DNA from: CBDCVY01 sp965223245
Lineage (GTDB): Bacteria > Nitrospinota > Nitrospinia > Nitrospinales > Nitrospinaceae
Length of the DNA: 64,000 nt
Assembly (NCBI GenBank): GCA_965223245.1
Contig: CBDCVY010000013.1
Span: 2,294,001-2,358,000, forward strand
Direction of reading: 5' to 3'
Shown here: positions 26,697 through 38,300 of the stretch, in pieces
Position numbering within the stretch: the first letter of the stretch is position 1
Layout: every line of letters begins with the position of its first letter
Program-made: the position numbers and the translations under genes
Notes under the pieces: generated by a model
Told to the model about the DNA's origin: nothing
Databases searched by the model: none
The model's input: the letters and a program-made list of their open reading frames with translations, nothing else

Positions 26697-26725
26697 TTGA
26701 TTCTTATGTATATTTTATGTATAAT
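26697..26725 (+). promoter_or_regulatory. parDE promoter
   Basis: TTGATT (26697-26702), a 17-bp spacer and a perfect TATAAT (26720-26725), 43 bp before the GTG start of the antitoxin. Confidence 0.75.
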
Positions 26726-26768
26726 CTATGGGTACTTCATTCGATCAAATATATAAAGGACCTCTAAA

Positions 26769-27062
26769 GTGCATTTAAATCTAGGGTCGGAATTTGAAGA
26801 ATTCATTCAAAGCCAGGTTTCCTCCGGCATGTATGGGAATGCGACAGAAGTGATTCGTGATGCCTTGCGGCACATGAAAGAACAACAAGAAGAAAAACGC
26901 CTTGAAAACATTCGCGCGCTATTAGATATCGGGGAAAAACAAATTGCCAAAGGCCATACAGTGTCTTACACTACGGATTTGCTGGATCGCCTAACCGAGG
27001 AAGCCCTCGCCAATTCCAAAAAGGGCAAACCCGTTAAGAATGAAATCAAACCCAAACGCTGA
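26769..27062 (+). CDS. parD: ParD-type antitoxin
   Basis: 97 residues from a GTG at 26769 with AAGGA upstream. N-terminal ribbon-helix-helix pattern: N-L-G-S-E-F-E-E-F-I-Q-S-Q-V-S-S-G-M-Y-G-N-A-T-E-V-I-R-D-A-L-R. It is a different lineage from the ParD at 8.8 kb. Overlaps the toxin gene by 23 bp. Confidence 0.9.
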   Translation: MHLNLGSEFEEFIQSQVSSGMYGNATEVIRDALRHMKEQQEEKRLENIRALLDIGEKQIAKGHTVSYTTDLLDRLTEEALANSKKGKPVKNEIKPKR

Positions 27063-27360
27063 ATACACCCTCGAACTTTCGCAGGAAGCCCAAGACGATA
27101 TCCGGGACATTCTTCAATACACGTTCGATACCTACGGCGAATCGCAACTTCCCACCTACAAAACTAAAATCGACCAGGCATTGCAGAGGCTTCAGAAGAA
27201 CCCCGGCCTGGGTCACAAACGCCCCGATCTTCCCCCGGAATATGATGCCTATTTGGTAGAACAACACGTTCTTATTTTTCGATTGGAAACTAAAAAGATA
27301 TTTATCGTGAGAGTCCTACACAGCCGAATGGACTTTAACCGCGCATTGGACGGGAACTAA
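27040..27360 (+). CDS. parE: ParE-type toxin
   Basis: 106 residues; ParE pattern with L-S-Q-E-A-Q-D-D-I-R-D-I-L-Q-Y-T-F-D-T-Y-G at the start, N-P-G-L-G-H-K-R in the middle and Y-L-V-E-Q-H-V-L-I-F-R with I-V-R-V-L-H-S-R-M-D at the end. Likely gyrase poison, neutralised by the ParD just upstream. Confidence 0.9.
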   Translation: MKSNPNAEYTLELSQEAQDDIRDILQYTFDTYGESQLPTYKTKIDQALQRLQKNPGLGHKRPDLPPEYDAYLVEQHVLIFRLETKKIFIVRVLHSRMDFNRALDGN

Positions 27361-27474
27361 ACATTGCCTGAACAGAGGAAGAGAGGAAAATTGTTTTTTT
27401 GGTTTGGGACGAAAGGAAATAGGAGAATTGGTTTTTAGGTTGATTGCAAGAAAAACGCTAGAAAAGCTTCAGAG

Positions 27475-27690
27475 TCTTCGGCTCACACAAAAACTCATCG
27501 CCAACCTGCGGTTGGCCCTCTAGCGAGGGAAGCAACAAAACGACTCGTCAAGTTTCTGCTGGCTCTGCATTCCCATCAACTCATCGGAGATTCAGTGTTC
27601 CATCCAGGCGGGGCCTGGCTGCCTCCACGGCGAGTGGCCGGGCTCACCCTCCTCCTCCCCGCCCCCAAACCAGCGGTTCATTGAATTAAT
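27475..27690 (+). repeat. Mosaic hairpin repeat block, copy 7
   Basis: A shortened copy of the right half of copies 3 and 5: CCAACC-TGC-GGTTGG, CCCTC-TAGC-GAGGG, CCAGGC-GGG-GCCTGG and CACGGCGAGTG, ending in the kinase-3'-end segment and an AGCGGTTCATT sequence also seen at 22480 and 30340. Confidence 0.85.
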
Positions 27691-27717
27691 TGAGAAGGGT
27701 AACTCATATCCTCCTAT

Positions 27718-27954
27718 TTAAAAACTTAAATACATTCCAAAAATTGCTAATAAAATCCAAATTATTGAAAATACAAGGAAATAGTAATAAAGAAAATTTT
27801 TCCCTAAATACTTTTTAAGTTTTAAAAATAAATAACTACATCTATCTTCAGGAGGATTTACTAGAATAGGCCACTTTCTAAGTACTCCGGTCAAAAATAC
27901 TAACCCGATTAATGTAAATACCAAACAAGATATAAAACCAACAATATCTCTCAC
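27718..27954 (-). CDS. Imm17-like two-helix membrane protein
   Basis: 78 residues from a GTG at 27954 with AGGAGA upstream. Two TM helices with a cytoplasmic loop in the style of Imm17 immunity proteins (G-L-V-F-L-T-G...K-W-P-I-L-V-N-P, L-G-K-N-F-L-Y-Y-Y). It is the first gene after orphan Rhs tail 2, so immunity to that tip is the likely job. The family match is by eye only. Confidence 0.65.
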   Translation of the reverse strand: MRDIVGFISCLVFTLIGLVFLTGVLRKWPILVNPPEDRCSYLFLKLKKYLGKNFLYYYFLVFSIIWILLAIFGMYLSF

Positions 27955-28203
27955 GATATCTCCTAATGTTATTTATTTAATCGAATCGCTTATTTCCCTT
28001 TGGGTCTAAACCAAGGGCAAGTATTTTATCGAATTCAATTTTCATCTAATTATAGTGCATTGAATGGTGCGGAGGGAGAGGGATTTGGTTTTTGGGTTTG
28101 GGCTAGGAAAAAGAGGGAAGAAATTTGTTTTTTTCAATAGAAAAACTTTTAAATAGATTCTCCAAAAAAGAGAATGAAAATAATTAAGGATTTAGATAAT
28201 AAC

Positions 28204-30054
28204 TTAACTCATGATTTGATCTTTTACTTCACTATTTTTTCTGTTGCAGTCTATGCATTTTTTTGAAGCCATCATTTCTATAAATGAATCAAACCAAGAA
28301 AAGCTTGCGGAGAAAACTCTTTTATTACAGAAGGGACATTCAGTGTAATAAATAATCACGGAAATTACTAACCAAAGAATACCTAAATAAAAAAGATATA
28401 ATAGAATAATATAAGGACTTAATTCATTCAAGTATTCCACGATTGGAGGATTGACAAGTCCAATAAGAATAGGAAGGGTATTTATAAATAAAATTTCTAT
28501 TTTTTTCCAAAACCTTAATCTTAAGGAAGGGCTAAAATTACTCGAAGTCTCTTGGGTAGACCAATTTTTATTTTTGAATTGGTCAATCATATATGTACTT
28601 AGTGGTGAAGATTTCTCCGGGCACTCCTCATCTGTTACATCTATAAAAGGATAAGAGCATTTAATACAAAAATCCGGAGCCCAAGAAAAATATTTAAATT
28701 TGGGGTCCCCATCTTCAAATTTCATTGTTACAGGGTGATTGCATCTGGGGCACTTAAGTACAAAAGAATAAACTCCTTGAGCAATAAAAACAATTGCGCA
28801 TGGAATAAAAAACAATTTGGAAGAAACAACTCCCAAATAAAAAAATAGCAATAACCCAAGAAATGAAGATATAACAACCAGAGTCAATTTGGTTTTAATG
28901 GACATTGCTCCTAGATTTTCCTCAAATATCAATCTTTTTGATCGATTAAACGGGTATAATTCACTGATGTGCTTCCCCCCCCAACCAAATTGACCCAAGC
29001 CCAATGTAACTCCCCAATTAGTCGTTACCGCACCTGGATTAGCGTAATATGATACCTTAATCCAACCAAAACTAAAAGTCTTTGCAATTGATACTCCTTC
29101 ATGAGGACCAATATGAATTCCCACCTGGGCAGATCTTCCATTTTCAAAACCAAACCCTGTGCCATTTACAGCATAAGTTTTAGTACTTCCATCTCTATTA
29201 ACCACTCTATAAAATGTACCTGTAACACCTGGACCCTTAAAGTTGGAACCAGTGATACCCCCAGTAATATCAAAAGTAAATTCATCTCCCATTGTAGAAT
29301 AATCGGCAATGATAACAGAATTTTTTGCCTGCTCATTGGAAATATATTCTGCATATAATTCAGGATTATCATAATTATACTTTTCAATTGCCTGTTGCAT
29401 TTGCATGGATATGGTTATCGTCCAAGACATACTCAGCGATGATATAATGCCCGTTGAAAAGTCTCCTCCAGTAAGCTCTGCTGAAATTCCCGCTGCAACA
29501 TGTTGGCCAATCATCTGTGTTACAAAATGAGTATTTTCTAATCCAAACCCTACACCAAGTCCCACCGCAGCTCCAATCATTCCTGATAATAAAGATTGTC
29601 CATAATTAACTTCGTATCCCATTAAATCATAGAGGGCAGTGCTTGTTGCAGAAGACGCAGCAGCACCTGCCAAACCCGCGATAAGAATAAAATCTTTACC
29701 TAAAGGTATAGCAGCAGCAGCTCCGACGACAGATCCAACACCTGCCGACGCATAGGCAACAAATGCTTGCAAGGCCATAGCTTCTAAATTCCAGTCGTTA
29801 TATTCTCCCCACAAATAATTGCCTACTGCGGCATGAACCAGTCCTGATTGAAGAGCCATAAAAATTAAACCAAAGAAATGTCCAGATGGATCAGTGTAAA
29901 TAATGGGATTATTTCGAACATAGGTGTATCGGTTTAAAGTTTCGTAATCAAATGGATCTTGAACAAACGCATCGGGGGTGATGAAGCGCGCCAGGTTGGG
30001 ATCATAGTACCGCGCCTCGTAGAAATAGAGGTCGGGAGCAGCGTGACGCTGCAC
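28204..30054 (-). pseudogene. Orphan Rhs C-terminal cassette, tail 2, with fused membrane zinc-ribbon part
   Basis: The open frame begins inside hairpin GCAGCG-TGA-CGCTGC (30038-30052) and continues with the Rhs core end (D-L-Y-F-Y-E-A-R-Y-Y to Y-T-D-P-S-G-H), then the shared hydrophobic region and a unique tip. At about residue 383 it runs in frame into a segment starting M-S-I-K-T-K with a GAGG/AGGAG site upstream. That segment has about four TM helices and two zinc ribbons (C-P-R-C...C-I-K-C; C-P-F-C...C-I-D-C). This end could be a fused or separately translated immunity protein. No start for the Rhs part. Confidence 0.75.
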
Positions 30055-30350
30055 CCAACAGTATTTCGCGATGATCGGTGGTGAATGCCGAATCCTCAGA
30101 AACTTTTCAAAAGTTGCGCTGGTACTCGACTAGTTAGCTTTTAAAACTAAATTGCGGGAAAACTGAAACAGCCTTGGCGCGAAGAGAGAGGTGATGTTTG
30201 GTTTGAGGTGAGGTGAACTAAAGAAAGAGGGTTGGTTTTATGGTTTGGAGTTAAGAGACCCCAAGAGGAAAGATTTCAGTAAAAAGCTGCCTCCACGGCG
30301 AGTGACCGGGCTCACCCTTCACCTCCCCGCCCCCAAACTAGCGGTTCATT
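30038..30350. repeat. Hairpin repeat fragments, copy 8
   Basis: CAGCG-TGA-CGCTG at the Rhs breakpoint, the GATGATCGGTGGTGAATGCC segment shared with 22 kb, then at 30290-30345 the CACGGCGAGTG and kinase-3'-end segment. The bases between 30120 and 30290 and up to 30530 show no gene. Confidence 0.75.
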
Positions 30351-30531
30351 AATTTTATCTAAACTATCGAGTGAGTTCTGTATCCAGAATGTCTTCTTCC
30401 GAAAAATATTGGGGAGGAAAAATTGCTCTTTCTATTAAAGAAGACAAAAGAAATTTTTCAGGCTTCGCCGGCGGGGAGTTTTTGATTCTCGATTATTATT
30501 GGTGAAGCCGGAAGAGAAATGGATCAAACAG

Positions 30532-32271
30532 TTAATTAACGCATTTCGCCATTTCCAGTTGGCCGTTGGGGAGTAAGATCACACTTCCTCTCTCGTAAGT
30601 ATTAATGAGAATTTTATCTCCTTCCAACTTCCAGGCATTACTTGTAGCTCCCGGCAGGGCTTGCATATGTTCCACTTCCCATTTGTCATTTTTATTTTTA
30701 AAAACTTTGTAAACTTCTCCCTCATTGAAAGTCATGTGGAGTCGGGCCGTTAATGCTACAATTCCGTAAGGCATTTTAAAAATGTCTATGATATTGCCTT
30801 TCAAAAGAATAAGTGGCTCTTTACCCTTCTCCATAAAAACCAGTTCTCCCACAAACTCTCCCCAATTAGATCCTACAAACCATGATTCGCCATGCTTCAG
30901 TGCTACATGGGGGACTCGGTCAATTAGCGAACCAAGGTCCTTTACCTTGTACGAAAACGAGTCTAATTTACCCGATTCTTCTTTGTCATAAATTTTTGTG
31001 TTCTTGTCTTCCTCCACCTTGGCAAATTCCACTTGTTTGCAAGCAGGAATGTCTACATTAATATTTTCACTAATATTAAATTCAAGTAAATATTTTCCAA
31101 ATCGTGCCTTTTTGAATGCCTCCAAAGCCACTTTTCTTACCGGTGGAAGCCAATAAGTTTTGCTGATTTCTTCCAGGGCATACATTGATTTTTCAGACCG
31201 TAATTCTCCTAAGGCCAATGCAGAGGCATACACCAACCTCCAATTCTGTTTGTCTTTAAGGGTTTCAATCAAAGCATCCTCCGCCGGTTTGTATTTGATA
31301 TACCCCAATGCCTGGGCTGCAGCTTCGCGAAGCTCCAAATCATCATGTTTTAAATATTCAATTATAGTGGGGCCAGCACTGTATCCAACCTCTCCCAGTT
31401 CAGCGATTTCTCTAATTACCCACGTATAAGGATTTTTTTTTAAATATTCTAACAACAAATCGGTGGCTTCCGGAGCCTTCATATTTATAAAAGCTTGATC
31501 CAGTACAGAAAATAAATAACCTTTCTTGGAAGTAAATAAATCTTTATTCTCCTTTGCTAATGCTTTTAATTCCGGTATCACGATTTGTGACGATTTTCCG
31601 ATCGAGCCAATGGCTGACACCGCTCCCCGTCTTGCTACTTTGTGAAATTTCTTGTTTCGCGCAATTTCCAACAAAGGCTGAATGGCACTGGACGCTTTAT
31701 TTCCCATTTTAGAAAAAATTTCTCCGATTTTTTTATAAAAGTATTTATCGCATTTAGAGGAACACCGGAAAAAATTTACCAGGTGTGGTATTCCAGCAGA
31801 GCCAAGTGCTTCAAACCCGGAAGGCCAATAGGGCGAAATATGAGTGGGGAGGTGTTTCTTTATATCAGAAGTTAAATATTTTGTGGCTCGCTCGCCACCG
31901 ATCTTACCTATAAATGGACCCGCCCACATATTTCCTTTTTTATCTAATTCAATCAAAGAGTCTAAATGTTTTTCATTTAAACCTTGGGTTCCATCCAGGG
32001 TGAACCATGCAAGATAACGGACTTCATTTTTTTTATGATTCAATAGAGAAATTAAGAATGGGATGGCCTCCCCATTAAATTGCTGCATTTTTTGGGCAAG
32101 CTCAATTTCTTTTTCCGTAAAATTGTCTTTTTTTAAAATTTCCGAAATAGCCACTTTCGGAAAAAGCTCAGCACACTCCGCGGCCGTCTTACACTCCAGC
32201 GCAAAAGCACCCTCAAAGAAAAGCAACAATGAAAGACCAACAAATGAAATGAGAAAAGATAATTTTTTCAT
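30532..32271 (-). CDS. Exported HEAT-repeat protein, possible Rhs immunity
   Basis: 579 residues from the ATG at 32271 (a TTG at 32283 is less likely; no strong ribosome site for either). Signal peptide ending near A-F-A-L-E. Residues about 55-370 are HEAT/PBS-lyase-like repeats (repeated A-x-x-A-L-G-x-I/L, R-x-A-A-x-A-L-G). The last 200 residues form a beta-rich domain. It lies 114 bp after the full Rhs gene on the same strand. HEAT-type immunity proteins are known, but export to the periplasm makes it equally a general scaffold. Confidence 0.7.
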   Translation of the reverse strand: MKKLSFLISFVGLSLLLFFEGAFALECKTAAECAELFPKVAISEILKKDNFTEKEIELAQKMQQFNGEAIPFLISLLNHKKNEVRYLAWFTLDGTQGLNEKHLDSLIELDKKGNMWAGPFIGKIGGERATKYLTSDIKKHLPTHISPYWPSGFEALGSAGIPHLVNFFRCSSKCDKYFYKKIGEIFSKMGNKASSAIQPLLEIARNKKFHKVARRGAVSAIGSIGKSSQIVIPELKALAKENKDLFTSKKGYLFSVLDQAFINMKAPEATDLLLEYLKKNPYTWVIREIAELGEVGYSAGPTIIEYLKHDDLELREAAAQALGYIKYKPAEDALIETLKDKQNWRLVYASALALGELRSEKSMYALEEISKTYWLPPVRKVALEAFKKARFGKYLLEFNISENINVDIPACKQVEFAKVEEDKNTKIYDKEESGKLDSFSYKVKDLGSLIDRVPHVALKHGESWFVGSNWGEFVGELVFMEKGKEPLILLKGNIIDIFKMPYGIVALTARLHMTFNEGEVYKVFKNKNDKWEVEHMQALPGATSNAWKLEGDKILINTYERGSVILLPNGQLEMAKCVN

Positions 32272-32385
32272 TGAGACAACCAATCTAATTCAAAAAAACC
32301 CTTAAATTAATATTCTACTTCAAACTCTTTAGCGCGAATAGCATATTGGTCGCATAATTTTGATAGCTCCAAATATATTGTAAAT

Positions 32386-35300
32386 TTATGGCTTTCTAAG
32401 AATCTCAACAGGCCCTGGGGCTCCCCTTACAAGTTTATAAACCGAAAAATTAGGGGAAATTAAATAAATTCTGTTTATACTTGGATTATCTAATAACATA
32501 TCTATATCATCTGGTGAAAATGCATAAGCACCCTGTCCAAGTCTGGGCGGATGAGAATGCAAAAGATCTGAAGTTACAGATAATAAATTATTATTTGGCT
32601 GAAAATGACTTCCATCATCAGTACCTCGATTAGGCCCTATAATAGTACCACTATGTAATTTCTGAGTACCATATTCAAAATCATGTTCATTTTTCGTAGC
32701 CATAGCGTAAATTTTTTCGACTTCATCCCACAGATCTAAATCATATTGATCTGCCCATTCAGCGCGTTGAGCCATTCTCCTTATATCTCTATGTGTTTCA
32801 TTATTTTGGCCATAGGGACTAATGCTTAATCTTCCGGGTTCCGTACGTTTTGTCAGATATCGTCCAATCCCTTTTCCTAAATAACCGGCCCAAGACATAG
32901 ACATACCAGAAATAATACTGGTAGAAAAATCTCCCCCGGTAAGTTCTGCTTGAATTCCTGAGGCTATGTAACCACCCAAAATTTGCGCCTGTACCCCAAA
33001 ACCCTGGAGGGCATGACCGACTCCCATACCAATGGCTCCTGAGACAACACCGGATAAAATCGATTGGCCATAATTTACTTCATGCCCTGCCAGGTCGTAA
33101 AGGGCGGCACTGGTGGCCGCCCCTGCGGCGGCCCCCGCAAGCCCTCCTATTATTGCATGAGTGGCCGTAGTGACTGCACTTCCCACTGCCGCCCCCACAC
33201 CGGCAGAGGCAATAGCCACCGCTGTATTGAGGGCGATTAAACTGATATTCCAATCGTTCAGGTAACCCTGAACCCCTACCCATTGGATCGTATAAGGGTT
33301 AGTCGCTACAGCAGCTGCGACTAAAGCATGGGCAAAGAGAAACGTAAAAAAGTTACCTGACGGGTCTGTATATACAATGGGATTGTTGCGAACATAGGTG
33401 TAGCGGTTGAGAGATTCGTAATCTAACGGATTTTGGACAAAATCATCTGCCGAGGTAAAACGTCCAATATTAGCGTCATAGTAACGCGCTCCATAAAAAT
33501 ACAAATCGGTGCTGTCATCTAACTCTTTACCTGTAAATTTGTAGCGCGTGAGCGAACTGTTCGTATCGCTATAAGGCTTACCGTACGGGTAGTAAATCAC
33601 ATCTTCAACATTATTACCGCTACCATCGGTGACCACGCTGGTGGAACCCAGGTGGTCACTGTGAAAATACTTGACCCCGGTACTGTCGACTCGGGCAATA
33701 CGGGTTCCCCCGTCAAAGATATAGTTAAAACAATTGCCCCCTTCACAAACTTGACTTTTCCCGATGTAAAGGGTGTCCACGCCGCCGACGGTTTTCTTCA
33801 CACGGCCGCCGTCACCATCATACACAAAATCGGTAACCACACCACCCTTGGTGATTTGCGTGGGCCGGTTCTCAAAATCGTAGGTTAGCGACCTTCCATC
33901 CCCACTGGTCATGTTGCCGTTGGCATCGTAAGAGTACGTCACACCCCCGGCACTGGTTACCGCATGGGGACGCACGCTGCCAGACCCGCTGGGGTTGTAA
34001 ACATAACTGCCGCCGTTAGGCAACCTTGAATTCGAAGTCATGTTTCCAATGGTATCGTAGGTATAATCCACAACCCCATAACCGCTCGAACCGTTATGAG
34101 TGGCTTTGGTCAGGCGATCATGATCGTCATACACATAAGTCTTATTGCCGCGGACGGCATCGGTGATTTGAGTGATGTTTCCACCGGAATCGAACGTGTA
34201 ATCCAGGTCTTGAAACGTACTCACCACAGGATGATCGTTCTGTGTGAGCATGGAATCGAGGCGAAAGTTATCCGGATCGTAGGTGTAATCAGTGGTCACC
34301 CCATTACCGTATTCGGCCTTCTCGTACTGGCCATTGGCGTTGAAATCGGAATAAGTGACAAACGTCTGAGTAGCGTCGTTCACACTTTCCAATAAAGGCC
34401 CATTGTAAATGTAGGTAATAACTGTCCCATCAGGATACGTTTGGGTTTTCAAACGATCTAAGTCATCATAGGTACTATGCGAGGTATAAGTTTGACTTTC
34501 TCCATTAATCACTTTGTCTGAACGTATAGTGCGTCCCTTTATATCATATCCGAAACTGGTAGAGCCGGAGCCGTCTTCCACTTTAATGAGCCGGCCAATA
34601 CCGTTGGCAACGGACCCGCCGCCACCACCGCCTGTGGTGTAGGTGATACTCAACTGGGGTCGGGCGGACTGGCCTGCCTCTGAAGAACTGAAGCTCAGTC
34701 CATCGGTGGTACCGGAAGTTTGGATGACAAACCCGTTATTGGTTTTGGTCCCGTTCACCCAATCCTCAATCAACTGCTCTCCCGCCACGTTCAAATTGAA
34801 CGTATAGGTTCCGGTACTGCTGGCAGTGATGCTTCCCAGATCCGTCGTCCCGATATCTCCCGATTGATTGAAGTCGTTCCAATCGACGGTACTTTCGGAC
34901 CAACCCACCTTCGCTTCACGCAATACATAGGTGCCGGCACTGGCGTTCCACACATAGAGAGAAATGCTTGCGGAATCGATCGTTGATCCACTTGGAATAG
35001 AAGAGACATCCCACTTGAGAACCACTTTTCTTTCCGAACCGGAATCGCCATCGGCTTTTAAATCCGTGGTGTTTTGATTGTCGGTGGGCAGCGCCTCATT
35101 GATCCAGGCATCGCTCGTGCCACTGTAACTGCTATCCGGCAACACGCCTTCTTTATAATCAACCGTGTGCTGGGTTCCTCCTCCACCGCCACCAGAGGTG
35201 TAAGTGATGTTGAGTTTAGGCCGCGGAGACTGGCTGCTGGCCTCCGAGGAATAGGCACTGAGGTTATTCGCAGTCCCGGTAGCCAGAATGACAAAACCAT

Positions 35301-38300
35301 TATTGGTCTTCGTCCCGTTCACCCAATCTTCAATCAACTGCTCACCTGCCGCATTGAGGCTGAAGGTTTGCGTGCCGGTATTATTATTGAACTGGATAGT
35401 CCCTAAATTCGTGGTACCAATGTCATTGGATCCCGAATAATTGCTCCAATTCACGGTACTTTCTGACCAGGTACTTTTGGCCTCACGCAAGTAATACGTG
35501 TCCGCGCTCGAATTGAACACATCCAAAGTGATACTGGCCGAATCAATGGTGGCCCCGTTGGGAATGGAAGACACATCCCAGGAGAAGATGATTTTTCTAT
35601 CTGAGCCAGAGGTATTACCCCAGGCTTTGATATCGGTTCCGTTGTTATTGGTGCTGGGATTAGCTTCATCCAACCACGCATCCTTTGCCCCCGAATAACC
35701 GGATAACCCTTCCTGGAATTCCACGGAAGTCTGGGTTCCTCCACCGGAACCTCCAGAACCACCATCGTAGGTGTAAACCACATCACCCACACCTAAAGTT
35801 TTTATCGTGCCATAATCTTTTTGCACCAAACGGTTGACCGCGTCATATTGAAAATGAGTCACCTGGCCTTTGGCGTCAGTTTGTTTGACGATATTGCCGG
35901 CGTTATCGTACTCGTAGGACCATGCGCCCATGTCCGGATCGTCCATGCCGATTTTCTGCGACAGGGTATTGTAGGTCAGAATCGATTCGTTGCCTTTATC
36001 GTCAGTGGTCTTGAGCAGCTTGCCCTGAATGTCATACTCGTAAGTTATCTCGGAGTAAACGCCGGAAGTACTGTTAGGATCACAAGAACTGTATGTTCCT
36101 GAGAACTTCTGGACGGTGAGCGGTTTGCCGAAAACATTCTTAATTTGGCGGGTTTTATGTCCGTTGGCGTCGACAGAGGCCGAGGTCCAGTCGTCATAAC
36201 AGTTGAGAATAAAACTGCCATCGGGACTGGTCACCTTGGTTACACGTCCGGCAACATCGTATTCATTCACAACCCATTTGGCAGTTCCTCCACTGCTAAA
36301 ATAAGGCAGGCTGGTTTTTTCCACATTTCCGCGCAGGTCGTAAACGGTATCCGTGATTATTTCTTCCACACCACTGCCATTATTCGGCCCAGTGCTTTTG
36401 GAACGATACTTACGACCGAGTCCGTCAAAGTAGACCTGTGTAGTTTGGCCCAGTGGCCCATCGGCTTTCAATTGTTGCGAACTGACATTGCCGAAGTTGA
36501 GATAAGAAGTGGTGGAGGTGATACCTTCAGAATCGGTAACTGTGGTCACGCGACCCAGTGCATCATAGACTGTCGATACCTTCGCCCCGTTAGGGTCAAT
36601 TGTTTCTTTAATCTGTCCGTAGAGACCATTGGTCATGGATTCTCCGTCAACCCCATAATACTTGGTACTGGCGGTATGACCCAGAGCGTTGGTGCTGGAT
36701 GTTTCAAACACTTCTTCATCATCGTACTCCATGGTCGAAGTGTTGCCATTTGCATCGCGGGAACAAATCGGGTTGCCGGCGGCATTATATGCAATGCGCG
36801 TTTCCGGCGGATTGCTGCTGCCGTCAAGCCAGTTCACTGAACGAGTGAGCAGGCCTTTGGTGGGCAATTGATTGGTCGAAGGGGTACCGCAACTGCTGGT
36901 GCCGTCGTAATACAGATCGGCATGGCTCACTTGGGTACCGGTGGTGCCGAGCCCTTCATAGGTGGTTTTCGATTTAGGAAAACTGAGCAAACGGTCCGTG
37001 GTGTTGTAACTGAACGTTTGTACTACCGTGTGATCGTCGTCCGATGTGCTGGTATCGCCGTGCTGGCGTTCCTCCGTCACGTTGCCGTAAGAGTCGTAAA
37101 AATATTCAGTGAAGGTTTTTACGAATCCGCCCACGCCGTCGTACACTTTGACTTCCACCCATTGCGGCGGCGTGTACCAGGGTTCCTGTCCATCCGCATC
37201 CGGAGTGTATTGAGTCTTGGTAATTGTCCAAAATGCGGTATCAGTACCATTCTTAATTTCCTGGCGATACACCGAGCCCTTGGTATAACCAATGGAAGCA
37301 CTTGGATCGTTGACACCCACTGCCGTGTCATTGCCCTGATGAAAATACGAATGAGTGACGGTGCGTTCACCGTTGGGTCCGGCAGGCCCGGTGACTTTGA
37401 CATGATTAAAACCACGAAACTCGCGGTCGACCAAATGAAAGTATCCACCGTCGTATTCGTAATCGGTGCTTGAAACATTACCCCTGCCGTCATCGGTGGT
37501 GATCTTCGTCACCACCTGCGTCACAAACGGTAATTGGGTATTCGAAAAATCAGTGGATGGTGAATATTCAATGGTCGAGCTTCCGCCCAGGCCGTTGGAG
37601 ACAGAGACTAATAGATCCGGAATCGAACCGTTGGTCAACGCCACCCAGGACCATATGGGGTTCGCATTGGGGTGCAAATGCAGCATATCCGCCAATCCAT
37701 CGCCATCCCAGTCGCCGACATGAATATTCTTCGCTGGGAGAATATTGTCGCATTTGCGACCATTGTTGATATAGGCATTATTCAATTCATCGGCGTCAGG
37801 CAAAATAGTGTTATCGAAAGTAAACGTTCCGTCTCCATCAGAATAGGCAATCCATGAATTTTCAGAATTACGTCGATCGGAATCCAAATGAAGCATGTCT
37901 GTTAAACCATCACCATTCCAATCTCCAACATGAATGTTATGGTGAGCCCAACGACAACCATCTGAATCTCCCAGCTGTCCTACTTGATTGCTATTTTGGT
38001 AAGTTGAGGGTAACCAGGTGGACCCATCACCTGGGTCTTCATCCCCACTATGAAAGGTAAATGTTCCGTCTCCATCCGAAAAAGCCACCCAGGAGTATTC
38101 AGGTGCGGAAGCTGGATGCATATGGACTAAATCCGTTAGTCCATCGCCGTTCAGGTCTATAGGATGAATATCATTGTAGGCATTGAGAAAAGCATTTTCT
38201 GTGGTTGAGCTGGTATCTGGGAGCCATTTGCCTCCGGCGGAATGAATTTCATCACCACGGTGAAACGTAAAACTACCGTCCCCATCCGACAAAGCCACCC

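Noticed and set aside
21826..27690. Regularly spaced palindromes as a CRISPR array
   Set aside because: The repeats differ in stem, spacing is irregular, spacers are themselves repeated, and no cas genes are present.
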